A DNA stretch of 64,000 nt from JACVRW01 sp963746825 (lineage in GTDB: Bacteria; Actinomycetota; Thermoleophilia; Solirubrobacterales; Thermoleophilaceae): contig CAVVCU010000005.1 of assembly GCA_963746825.1 (NCBI GenBank), forward strand, positions 496,001 through 560,000. The letters are read 5' to 3'. The first letter of the stretch is position 1. Each line of letters opens with the position of its first letter. This document shows positions 45,048-54,912 of this stretch, in pieces. The translations under genes and the position numbers were made by a program. Below the pieces are notes generated by a model, which had not been told where the DNA came from, searched no databases, and was given only the letters and a program-made list of their open reading frames with translations.

Positions 45048-46989
45048 CCGGGACCCTCACCGCCACTCGTCTCCCGCCGAGACTCCCTTCGATGCTGATG
45101 CTCCGGGCTTCGGGGCTGAACCAGTCGCCGCGCAGGCGCAGGCGGCCATCCGCCCCGGCTGGACCATCGACCCTGACCCGTGCAGTGACGAAGCTGCCCT
45201 GCGCAAAGGCGAGCTTCGCCCTTCCGCTGATCCGGACGTCGCGGCTGAAGCGCAGGCGCCGCAGGCGGAACTTCACGGCGCCCTGCTCCTCGCTGAAGGC
45301 CCCCACGAAGCGGCCTCCGCGCAACCCCACGCCCTTGACCGTCGGGGTCGGCACCGAGCCGTTCAGGAGCATCGCGTCCTGCAGGGCCAGCCAGGCGACG
45401 CTGGCCACGCGCCGGTCGATCGTGCGCGACCGATCGCCGCGGCGAGAGCTCGCCGGGCGCGCTCCGCGTGCGCGAAGCGGGAAGCGCCCGATCGCCGGGC
45501 GATCGGCGTCCCCGCGCTCGACGCAGCTCGTGTTGCCGGTCTCGAGCGTCCTGAAGAAGCGGGCGTACAGCGGCGGGGTGCACTGGCTGTAGAAGCCGGG
45601 CGTGTGTCCGCCGTTTCGCAGCACCACGAAGCGGCTGCTCGGAAATAGCCCGGCGGTGAAGCGCCCGTTGCTCTCGGTGGTGATCAGATCGAGCTCGGCG
45701 GAGATCACGAGCGTGGGCACGTCGGGGAAGGCGACCCCAGGAGTGAAGACGGGCTCAGGATCGGTGGGCGCCGGCCACTCGACGCAGAACTCGGGCGCCC
45801 AGTAGCCGAGCCAGCCTTGCACCGAGATGGGGCTGAAGGCGTTCTGGGGAAGGGTGGCCCAGGCGGTGGCGGCCTGGGCTCGCCGCTGCTCGACCGGGGC
45901 GTTCACGTCCCACGGCACCGGGAAGTCGGTGCAGCCGGCGGCCGCGCTCATGCCGGCGGAGTCTCTCCTGTAGCCGGCGTCGTATTCGAAGTCGGGACCC
46001 GTGAACGCCGCCAGGCGCAGCAGCGGCGTGCGATCGCCGTTGCGCAGGGCGGCTGCGGCGGCAGGCAGCTCACTCTGCCCGATGTAGGCGTAGTCGTCCC
46101 TGCCCATGATGCGCGCCAGCATCGGCTCGTCGATCCTCACCCGCTTGCGGACGCCCAGCTCGTCGCGGCCGACGCCGCGGAACGGACGGGCCCGCAGGCT
46201 GGCGGCAAGACGCGCGAGCGCTCGCGCCGGGCGCCCGTTGTCGCGGGCACACGACGGCGAGCGGCGGCAGATGAGCGCCACGCTCCTCGCGCTCGCGTCG
46301 GCGACGTCGGCGCCCGCCTGCAGGGCGGTGTCGAACTGGAGTGGGCTGAAGGCCCCGTCGAGTATCAGCGAGCGGATGTGCGATCCGTGCCGAAGCGCGT
46401 AGGCCTGGGAGTGGAGCGTGCCGTAAGACTGTCCGTAGAGGTTGATGAGCTCATGGCCGAGCGCTGCCCGCACCGCCTCGACGTCGTCGGCGACGTCCGC
46501 CGCTTCGTAATCGTCGGCCGTGCTGCCGAGCTGAGCGCCGCAGGCGCCGACTGCGCCCTGAATCGCTGCCGCGTTGCTCGTCTTGAGCCGCTGGAGAGGT
46601 CGGCAGTTGACGGCGTCCGAGCGCCCCTCCCCGCGATAGTCGATCACGATCAGGTCGTGGCGCCGGCGCGCCTGTTCGAGCAGGAACAGCCCCTCGGTCG
46701 AGTAGCTCGGCGCGAAGCCCGGCCCGCCGTAGATCACGTAGACGGGCGTGAGGGGCTCGCGCTTGCGGTTGGTGTGCCGGAAGACCGCGAAGTGAATGCC
46801 GATCTGGCGCGAGGCCGGATTGCCGCGCTCGAGCGGCACCTGCACCTTCCCGCAGCGCGCCTCGGGGTTGACCTTGGGGCAGCGCTTGAGGTCGACCTGC
46901 GCGCCGGCCGGCGCCGCGCCGGCCAGCAGGGCGACCACCATCGCCACGTAGATCGACGTTCTGGTCCACTGCCTCGCCCTGCGACTCAT
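45040..46989 (-). CDS. Secreted alpha/beta-hydrolase (tripeptidyl aminopeptidase-like)
   Basis: The protein has a signal peptide MSRRARQWTRTSIYVAMVVALLAGAAPAGAQ, so it is exported. The hydrolase domain carries the oxyanion region YVIYGGPGFAPSYS, DYRGEGRSD, the nucleophile elbow GQSYGT, the Asp region LVISAELDLITT and the His in NGGHTPGF. It ends with a TAP-like C-terminal cap and about 150 extra residues forming a beta-rich tail. The start at 46989 has GAGGGGAG at correct spacing. Earlier in-frame Met codons at 47010 and 47091 lack it. It converges with ribF by eight bases. Peptidase activity is inferred from the family. Confidence 0.87.
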   Translation of the reverse strand: MSRRARQWTRTSIYVAMVVALLAGAAPAGAQVDLKRCPKVNPEARCGKVQVPLERGNPASRQIGIHFAVFRHTNRKREPLTPVYVIYGGPGFAPSYSTEGLFLLEQARRRHDLIVIDYRGEGRSDAVNCRPLQRLKTSNAAAIQGAVGACGAQLGSTADDYEAADVADDVEAVRAALGHELINLYGQSYGTLHSQAYALRHGSHIRSLILDGAFSPLQFDTALQAGADVADASARSVALICRRSPSCARDNGRPARALARLAASLRARPFRGVGRDELGVRKRVRIDEPMLARIMGRDDYAYIGQSELPAAAAALRNGDRTPLLRLAAFTGPDFEYDAGYRRDSAGMSAAAGCTDFPVPWDVNAPVEQRRAQAATAWATLPQNAFSPISVQGWLGYWAPEFCVEWPAPTDPEPVFTPGVAFPDVPTLVISAELDLITTESNGRFTAGLFPSSRFVVLRNGGHTPGFYSQCTPPLYARFFRTLETGNTSCVERGDADRPAIGRFPLRARGARPASSRRGDRSRTIDRRVASVAWLALQDAMLLNGSVPTPTVKGVGLRGGRFVGAFSEEQGAVKFRLRRLRFSRDVRISGRAKLAFAQGSFVTARVRVDGPAGADGRLRLRGDWFSPEARSISIEGSLGGRRVAVRVPAT

Positions 46990-47084
46990 CGCCGCTCCCC
47001 TCTCCTGCATGGCCGGACCTGCGCAACGTATCCCGCTCACGCAGGCCCTGCAACCTGCGAAATCGCTGCTACGGTTTTCCGCCG

Positions 47085-47354
47085 ATGTCACTGACCGCCG
47101 AGAAGAAGCAGGAGATCTTCGCCCAGCACGGGCGGGGTGACGCCGACACCGGATCCACCGAGGTCCAGGTCGCGCTGCTCACGGCGCGCATCAACGAGCT
47201 CACCGAGCACCTGCGCGAGCACACCAAGGACCATCACTCGCGCCGCGGGCTGCTGATGCTGGTGGGCAAGCGCCGCCGCCTGCTCAAGTACCTGCAGGCC
47301 AGCGACATCGACCGCTACCGGGCGCTCATCGCGGAGCTCGGTCTGCGTCGGTGA
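47085..47354 (+). CDS. rpsO: 30S ribosomal protein S15
   Basis: S15 binds 16S rRNA early in assembly. The 89-residue protein has HGRGDADTGSTEVQVALLTARINELTEHLREHTKDHHSRRGLLMLVGKRRRLLKYL, essentially the family consensus. It lies between ribF and pnp as usual, but with two redox genes inserted before pnp. Its stop overlaps the peroxiredoxin start. Confidence 0.97.
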   Translation: MSLTAEKKQEIFAQHGRGDADTGSTEVQVALLTARINELTEHLREHTKDHHSRRGLLMLVGKRRRLLKYLQASDIDRYRALIAELGLRR

Positions 47355-47812
47355 TCGAGCCCGGCTCCGAGGCTCCCGACTTCACCCTCCCCGACCAGGA
47401 CGGGGAGAAGGTCTCGCTCGCCGGCCTGCGCGGGCAGCGGGTGGTGCTCGTGTTCTACCCCGCCGACTTCAGTCCCACCTGCAGCGACCAGCTGAGCGTC
47501 TACCAGGAGGTGCTGGGAGAGCTCGAGGAGCGCGGCGCCAAGCTGCTGGGCGTCAGCGTCGACGGCGCGTTCTGCCACAAGGCCTTCCAGGATCACCTGA
47601 ATCTGACCATGCCGCTGCTGGCCGACTTTCACCCCAAGGGCGAGGTTGCCAAGGCCTACGGCGTGTGGTCCGAGAAGTACGGCGTGTCGGGCCGGGCGCT
47701 GGTGATGGTGGGGCCGGAGGGCGAGGTCGAGTGGGCGTACATGTCGCCGCCGCTCGAGGTACCCGGGGCCAACCTGATCTTTGACGCGTTGGACCAGCGC
47801 AGCGCCGCCTGA
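47351..47812 (+). CDS. Peroxiredoxin (AhpC/TSA, BCP-like)
   Basis: This is a thiol peroxidase that reduces hydrogen peroxide and organic peroxides. The 153-residue protein has PDFTLPDQDGEKVSLAGLRGQRVVLVFYPADFSPTC, with the peroxidatic Cys in SPTCSDQL (Thr-x-x-Cys) and an Arg later in the sequence. A possible resolving Cys is in DGAFCHKAF. The start GTG 47351 overlaps rpsO. It probably works with the thioredoxin-like protein encoded next. Confidence 0.9.
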   Translation: MIEPGSEAPDFTLPDQDGEKVSLAGLRGQRVVLVFYPADFSPTCSDQLSVYQEVLGELEERGAKLLGVSVDGAFCHKAFQDHLNLTMPLLADFHPKGEVAKAYGVWSEKYGVSGRALVMVGPEGEVEWAYMSPPLEVPGANLIFDALDQRSAA

Positions 47813-48272
47813 CCTGGGGGCCGACGACCACGTACGGGGCTCCGGCCCGGTCGTGATCGAGTACTCGGACCTCGAGTGCCCCTACTGCGCGCAGGCCCAC
47901 CTCCTGCTCAAGGAGCTGGCCATCAAGCGCGTGTTTCGCCACTTTCCCGTGGTCTCCAAGCACCCGCGGGCGCGCGTCTTGGCCGCCGCGGCCGAGGCGG
48001 CGGCCCGGCAGGGCCGCTTCTGGGAGATGCACGATTCCCTGCTGGAGGATCAGGGCCACCAGGACGACCCTCACCTCTGGGAACGGGCACGGCGCCTGGG
48101 CCTCGACCTCGTGCGCTTCGAGGCCGACCGGCGCTCGGAGGAGATCGCCGAGCGGGTGGAGCGCGACTTTCGCACCGGGGTGAGGGCCGGGGTGGCGACC
48201 ACGCCGACCCAGTTCGCGTGCGGCGAAACGCACCCGGGAGTGCCCGGCCAGGGCTTTCTGGCCCGCTGCTAG
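47781..48272 (+). CDS. DsbA-like thioredoxin-fold protein
   Basis: The 163-residue protein has the thioredoxin/DsbA active site CPYC in VIEYSDLECPYCAQAH. KEHLLLK-like helices and the cis-Pro region TPTQFACGETHPG are also present. No signal peptide is visible, so it is probably cytoplasmic, unlike classical DsbA. The TTG at 47781 overlaps the peroxiredoxin by 32 bases. Close pairing suggests electron delivery to, or shared defence with, the peroxiredoxin. Confidence 0.82.
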   Translation: MTRWTSAAPPDLGADDHVRGSGPVVIEYSDLECPYCAQAHLLLKELAIKRVFRHFPVVSKHPRARVLAAAAEAAARQGRFWEMHDSLLEDQGHQDDPHLWERARRLGLDLVRFEADRRSEEIAERVERDFRTGVRAGVATTPTQFACGETHPGVPGQGFLARC

Positions 48273-48311
48273 CCTTGACGCCGTTCTAAAAGGAACAAAA
48301 AAGAAGCCATT

Positions 48312-48330
48312 GCCGCCAACCGGAGGCGGC
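48312..48330 (+). promoter_or_regulatory. Small leader hairpin before pnp
   Basis: GCCGCC (48312-48317) and GGCGGC (48325-48330) form a six-pair stem just before the site AAAGGAAG and ATG 48344. A TTGACG at 48275-48280 could be a -35 element further upstream. Structured pnp leaders are known to be cut by RNase III in autoregulation, and whether this stem is long enough for that is doubtful. Confidence 0.4.
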
Positions 48331-48343
48331 CGAAAGGAAGCAT

Positions 48344-50599
<2,256 letters not shown>

Positions 50600-50613
50600 A
50601 TGACCGATGGCAG

Positions 50614-50633
50614 CCGGGGGCTCACGCCCCCGG
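50614..50633. repeat. Perfect GC hairpin between pnp and the M16 peptidase gene
   Basis: CCGGGGGC (50614-50621) and GCCCCCGG (50626-50633) are perfect eight-base arms with loop TCAC, directly followed by ACCCCCG. There is no T-tract. It fills most of the 44-base gap and may be a transcript stabiliser, a weak terminator or a REP-like repeat. Confidence 0.6.
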
Positions 50634-50643
50634 ACCCCCGTTG

Positions 50644-51933
50644 ATGACTGGCCTGCCCGAGGCAGCGCAACTGAGCACTCTGGGTTCGGGCGTGCGGGTC
50701 GTGACCGAGGCGATGCCCTCGGTCCGTTCGATCGCGCTCGGCTTCTGGATCCGCAGTGGATCCCGTGACGAGCCGGTCGAGCAGGCCGGCATCTCGCATT
50801 TCCTCGAGCACCTGCTGTTCAAGGGCACCGACCGCTTCAGCTCGCGCGAGATCGACGAGGTGTTCGATGCGATGGGGGCGGAGGTCAACGCCGGCACCGG
50901 CAAGGAGACGACCTCCGTCTACTCGCGCTTTCTCGACCGTCATCTCGAGCATGCGTTCGACGTGCTTCAGGACATGGTCCTGCGGCCCGCCTACCCGGAC
51001 ATCGACTCCGAGCGCCAGGTGGTGATCGAGGAGATCGCCATGTACGAGGACGAGCCGTCGGACAAGGTGCACGACGTGCTGTCCGGCGCGGTCTTCGGCG
51101 ACCATCCACTCGGCCGGCCGATCATCGGCACGGCCGACGTGATCGCATCGGTGCCCGTGCCGACGATCGCCGAGTGGCACGACCACCGCTACACCGGGGC
51201 CAACATCGTCGTCGCCGCCGCCGGCAACCTCGAGCACGACGCGATCGTGGAGCTGGTGTCGGGCTCGGTGTCGCCCGGCGAGAAGGGCACGGCGGCGGTA
51301 ACCGGATCGCCCAACGGCGTCACGCCGGTCCTGCGCTTCCACGAGAAGGAGACCGAGCAGTACCACCTGTGCATCGGCGGCCCGGGCATCCCGCGTGGCG
51401 ACGATCGCCGTTACGCATTGCGAGTGCTCGACACCATCCTCGGCGGCTCGACCTCGTCGCGGCTGTTCCAGGAGGTGCGCGAGAAGCGGGGCCTGGCCTA
51501 TGCGGTCTTCTCCTACTCGAGCCACTACCTCGACTCGGGTCAGGTTGCGGTCTACGTGGGCACGCGGCCCGACAACGTGGCCGAGGCGATGAAGGTGATC
51601 GGCGACGAGCTCGGCCGCCTGCACGCCGAGGGCGTGAGCGAGGAAGAGCTCGAGCGCGCGCGAGAGAACGTGAAGGGCCGCACCGTGCTCTCCATGGAGT
51701 CGACGCTGAGCCGGATGAACCGGCTGGGCAGCTCGGTGCTCATGGACGTTCCGCTGCTCTCGGTCGACGAGGTGCTGGGCGCCTTCGACGCGGTCACGCT
51801 CGACGACGTGATGGGCCTCGCCCGGGAGCTGTGGAGCCCCGAGCGGATGTCGGCCGCGGGCGTGGGCGGCAGCGAAGACGCGTTCCGCAGCGCGCTCGAG
51901 TCGGTCTCGCCGGGGCTCGCCCAGGCGGCATGA
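50644..51933 (+). CDS. pepR: M16 family zinc peptidase
   Basis: This is a processing peptidase-like metalloprotease. The 429-residue protein has the inverted zinc motif HFLEH in ISHFLEHLLFKGTD. A downstream glutamate is in VIEEIAMYEDEPSD. The second M16 half contains REKRGLAYAVFSYSSHYLDSGQ. It lies between pnp and dapB, as is common in actinobacteria and clostridia. A TTG three bases upstream (50641) is in frame. The stop overlaps dapB (ATGA). Confidence 0.92.
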   Translation: MTGLPEAAQLSTLGSGVRVVTEAMPSVRSIALGFWIRSGSRDEPVEQAGISHFLEHLLFKGTDRFSSREIDEVFDAMGAEVNAGTGKETTSVYSRFLDRHLEHAFDVLQDMVLRPAYPDIDSERQVVIEEIAMYEDEPSDKVHDVLSGAVFGDHPLGRPIIGTADVIASVPVPTIAEWHDHRYTGANIVVAAAGNLEHDAIVELVSGSVSPGEKGTAAVTGSPNGVTPVLRFHEKETEQYHLCIGGPGIPRGDDRRYALRVLDTILGGSTSSRLFQEVREKRGLAYAVFSYSSHYLDSGQVAVYVGTRPDNVAEAMKVIGDELGRLHAEGVSEEELERARENVKGRTVLSMESTLSRMNRLGSSVLMDVPLLSVDEVLGAFDAVTLDDVMGLARELWSPERMSAAGVGGSEDAFRSALESVSPGLAQAA

Positions 51934-52586
51934 TCAACGTCGCCGTCTCCGGCGCCGCCGGGCGGATGGGGCAGACCGTCTGCGACGCGGTCGACCGAGA
52001 GGACGACCTGGCCCTGGTGGGCCGCGCGGATCCGCTGTTGGACGCCTCTCTGCCCGACGTGCTGGGCGACGCCGACGTGGTGGTCGACTTCTCGACCCCC
52101 GACACCGCCCTGGAGAACGCCCGTCACTGCCTCGAGGCCGGGGTGCACTGCGTGATGGGCACCACCGGCGCCGATTTCGCGGAGCTCGAGGGAGTGGGGG
52201 AGGCCAACCTCTTCGTGGCCCCGAACTTCGCCATCGGCGCGGTGCTGATGATGAAGTTCGCGACCGAGGCGGCGCGGCACATGCCGGAGGTGGAGATCGT
52301 GGAGCTCCACCACGACCGAAAGCTCGACGCCCCCTCGGGTACGGCGCGGCGCACCGCGGACCTCATCGCGGCCGCCGGGGGCAACGTCCACGAGCCGATC
52401 CACTCCATCCGCCTACCCGGCCTGGTGGCCCACCAGGAGGTCGTGTTCGGCGGGCCGGGACAGACGCTCACGATCCGTCACGACTCGATCGACCGCGAAT
52501 CGTTCATGCCCGGCGTGCTGCTGGCCGTGCGCAGGGTGGCGACGCTGGAGCGCTCGCCGACGGTGGGCTTGGAGCACCTGCTCTAG
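51930..52586 (+). CDS. dapB: 4-hydroxy-tetrahydrodipicolinate reductase
   Basis: DapB makes tetrahydrodipicolinate for lysine and peptidoglycan diaminopimelate. The 218-residue protein has the NAD(P) motif VSGAAGRMGQTV, VVDFSTPDTALEN, MGTTG and the catalytic motif ELHHDRKLDAPSGTA. It is shorter than the E. coli enzyme (about 270) but of the compact actinobacterial type. It pairs functionally with dapA 1.5 kb downstream. Confidence 0.94.
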   Translation: MINVAVSGAAGRMGQTVCDAVDREDDLALVGRADPLLDASLPDVLGDADVVVDFSTPDTALENARHCLEAGVHCVMGTTGADFAELEGVGEANLFVAPNFAIGAVLMMKFATEAARHMPEVEIVELHHDRKLDAPSGTARRTADLIAAAGGNVHEPIHSIRLPGLVAHQEVVFGGPGQTLTIRHDSIDRESFMPGVLLAVRRVATLERSPTVGLEHLL

Positions 52587-52612
52587 GAGCGCAGCGTGAG
52601 GCGGTAGCGCGC

Positions 52613-53197
52613 CTAGCGCGTGTGGACCGTCCAGTGCTCGCCGTCCCACCAGCGCTGGCCCGGCGCGCCCGAGGGATCGGGGTACCAGTCCGGGGCGGGC
52701 GCCGGCGCGGCGGACCCGGCCTCGCGGCGGTCGACGACGTAGGTGCCGGCGACGAAGTCGGCCACCCGGCGGTGCTCGCGGGTGGCCAGGATCAGGATGA
52801 AGCCCACCAGGCCGGGCAGGAGGTAGGGAAAGCCGTCGGCGATCCAGGCGAATGGCCGGATGAGGTTTCGCCACACGCCCGCCCGGCGGCGGTCGGCGCG
52901 CACCACCCGAAGCCCGGTCAGCAGCTTCCCAGGCGTCCAGCCGGTCAGGCCCGGAAGCAGGCCGAAGTAGACCAGCGCCCCGGCCAGCTCGATCAGATAC
53001 ACGCGGCCCGCGTCGCCGCCCTCCACGTACCAGGTGCGGTCGCCGAGCTGGATGTGGATGTTGGTGCTGCCGAGCACGACCGAGCCGTCGGTGGACTGGG
53101 CCGTCAGAAAGAAGAGGCCGAGGCACAGGGCGGCAAATATGAACAGGTCGATGAAGGCGGCGCCTATGCGCCGGCCGCTGACGTTTCTTGCCGGCAT
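52613..53197 (-). CDS. RDD-family membrane protein with DUF2510 tail
   Basis: The 194-residue protein has three predicted membrane helices. It opens with the RDD signature (RRIGAAFIDLFIFAALCLGLFF). GLTGWTPGKLLTGLRVVRADRRRAGVWRNLIRP follows. The C-terminus has the DUF2510 motif PDWYPDPSGAPGQRWWDGEHWTVHTR, a short module common in actinobacterial membrane proteins. Start MPARNVSGRRIG is at 53197. Function is unknown, though ion or solute transport is often suggested for RDD proteins. Confidence 0.88.
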   Translation of the reverse strand: MPARNVSGRRIGAAFIDLFIFAALCLGLFFLTAQSTDGSVVLGSTNIHIQLGDRTWYVEGGDAGRVYLIELAGALVYFGLLPGLTGWTPGKLLTGLRVVRADRRRAGVWRNLIRPFAWIADGFPYLLPGLVGFILILATREHRRVADFVAGTYVVDRREAGSAAPAPAPDWYPDPSGAPGQRWWDGEHWTVHTR

Positions 53198-53229
53198 GCC
53201 CGCGTAATCGGCCCGAGGCCGTCGCGGAT

Positions 53230-53661
53230 TTAGGCGGCGTTGGCCCCGCGCAGCGAGCGTGGCACGACGAAGCGGATGCCCGATCGCTCGTCGTCGATCG
53301 AGCAGGTCTTGTTGTCGATCAGGCCCAGCCGCTTGGCGTGGGGCACCAGCGCCATCTGGTTGAGATAGCCCTCGTGGCCCCGCTTTCGGGTGATCACCCA
53401 CATGTAGCCGGTGTCGCGCATGCGCGAGCGGTAGCGGGCCAGGGTCTCCCTGGCCTCGTCCTCGGACTCCACGAGCACGATCACGCCGTCGAGCTCGCCT
53501 GACTTGACGAGGCCGCGCCCGAGCGCTTCCTTGACGTCGCGGCGCAGGCCGGATCCGACGTCGCCCGTGACCTCGATGCGCTGGTCGGGCTGCACGCCGA
53601 GCTTCTGGACCGTCGTCCGGTGGCTGTAGTCGCGTTCGGTCGTCATCTGCGCGTCGGCCAT
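53230..53661 (-). CDS. DUF3052-like protein
   Basis: The 143-residue protein reads MADAQMTTERDYSHRTTVQKLGVQPDQRIEVTGDVGSGLRRDVKEALGRGL and later MRDTGYMWVITRKRGHEGYLNQMALVPHAKRLGLIDNKTCSIDDERSGIRFVVPRSLR. This pattern matches actinobacterial DUF3052-type proteins as I remember them. It is soluble with an alpha/beta pattern. Met 53646 is an alternative start. It is divergent from the gene at 53759. Confidence 0.8.
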   Translation of the reverse strand: MADAQMTTERDYSHRTTVQKLGVQPDQRIEVTGDVGSGLRRDVKEALGRGLVKSGELDGVIVLVESEDEARETLARYRSRMRDTGYMWVITRKRGHEGYLNQMALVPHAKRLGLIDNKTCSIDDERSGIRFVVPRSLRGANAA

Positions 53662-53758
53662 TCTGACATTCGCGACCACCGTTTCGGAAGGGTTGAATGC
53701 CCGCACCCGTCCGTCCGGCGGCGCGGTACGCTCCTTCCTGACGATCGGAGGAAGAACC

Positions 53759-54058
53759 ATGGGCTTCATGGACAAGGCCAAGAAGCTCGCCGAGCAGGCA
53801 CAACAGAAGCTCGACGAGGCTCAGACGCAGTTCAACCAGAACCAGTCTCAACCGTCTCAGGGGCAGCAGGGCGGGGTGCAGTACGACGAGCACGGACGCC
53901 CGATTCAGCAGGCGCCCCCGCCCGCCGAAGTGCCCCCCGCGACCGATGCGCCGTCCGCGGATGCGCCCGTGGCCGAGCAGCACGACGACGAGCCACCGCC
54001 CCGCCCGCCCTCCGGCGACGTCAACGCCAGCCCCGACCCGTTCAAGCCGCTTCAGTAG
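53759..54058 (+). CDS. Small Gln/Pro-rich hypothetical protein
   Basis: The 99-residue protein starts MGFMDKAKKLAEQAQQKLDEAQTQFNQNQ, a short amphipathic helix. A low-complexity Gln, Pro and Asp-rich tail follows. The start at 53759 is preceded by GGAGGA. It shares one base with the dapA start (TAGTG) and so is probably cotranscribed. The composition suggests a scaffold or stress protein. No family function is known. Confidence 0.8.
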   Translation: MGFMDKAKKLAEQAQQKLDEAQTQFNQNQSQPSQGQQGGVQYDEHGRPIQQAPPPAEVPPATDAPSADAPVAEQHDDEPPPRPPSGDVNASPDPFKPLQ

Positions 54059-54912
54059 TGCCCCGCATCGGCGGAATCCTCACTGCGATGGTCACGCCGT
54101 TCGACCGCGACGGCGGTCTGGACGAGGACGCCGCCGTTCGGCTCATGGGCCACCTGCTCGACAACGGGTCTGACGGCCTGGTCCTGGCCGGCAGCACCGG
54201 GGAGTCCTCCACGCTGACCGACGAGGAGAAGTGCCGGCTTTGGGAGCTCGCCGTGGCCGAGTGCCCCGAGGGCACGACGATCGTGGCGGGCACCGGCACC
54301 TACGACACCCGGCACTCGGTCGAGCTGACCGAGCGGGCGTCGGAGATCGGCGTGACCGCCATGCTCGTGGTCGCCCCCTACTACAACAAGCCCAACCGGC
54401 TCGGCATCAAGGCTCACTTCGAGGCCGTGGCCGGGTCGACCGACCGGCCGATCGTCGTCTACAACATCCCCGCCCGCTGCGTGATCGACATCTCCAACGA
54501 TCTCCTGGGCGAGCTGGGGGAGATCGACAACGTGGTGGCTGTCAAGCAGGCCCGCTACGACGACATGCAGACCATCGACGGCCTCGACCTCCTGGCCGGC
54601 AACGACGAGGTGCTGGGCCGGGTGATGGACATGGGCGGCAGCGGGGGCATCCTCGTCGCATCGCACCTGGTGGGCCGCGAGATGCGCCGCATCATCGACG
54701 AGCCCGACAGCCGCTCGGAGATCGAGGACGGGCTGCGCGACCTGTACGACGCACTCACCGTGACCACCAACCCGATCCCGCTCAAGGCGGCGCTCAACAT
54801 GGCGGGCCATGAGGTCGGTGGGCTCAGGCTGCCGCTGGTCGAGGCCACCGAGCGCGAGAAGACAGTCCTCCGCACAGCGCTCGAGCGCCACGGTCTCCTG
54901 GCCACGGTTTGA
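54058..54912 (+). CDS. dapA: 4-hydroxy-tetrahydrodipicolinate synthase
   Basis: DapA condenses pyruvate and aspartate semialdehyde. The 284-residue protein has ILTAMVTPFDRDGGLDE, GSTGESSTLTDEEK, the catalytic Tyr in VVYNIPARC and the Schiff-base Lys in VVAVKQA. These assign it with confidence. It starts with GTG 54058, sharing a base with the previous stop. It overlaps the RNase J gene at TTGA. Confidence 0.95.
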   Translation: MPRIGGILTAMVTPFDRDGGLDEDAAVRLMGHLLDNGSDGLVLAGSTGESSTLTDEEKCRLWELAVAECPEGTTIVAGTGTYDTRHSVELTERASEIGVTAMLVVAPYYNKPNRLGIKAHFEAVAGSTDRPIVVYNIPARCVIDISNDLLGELGEIDNVVAVKQARYDDMQTIDGLDLLAGNDEVLGRVMDMGGSGGILVASHLVGREMRRIIDEPDSRSEIEDGLRDLYDALTVTTNPIPLKAALNMAGHEVGGLRLPLVEATEREKTVLRTALERHGLLATV

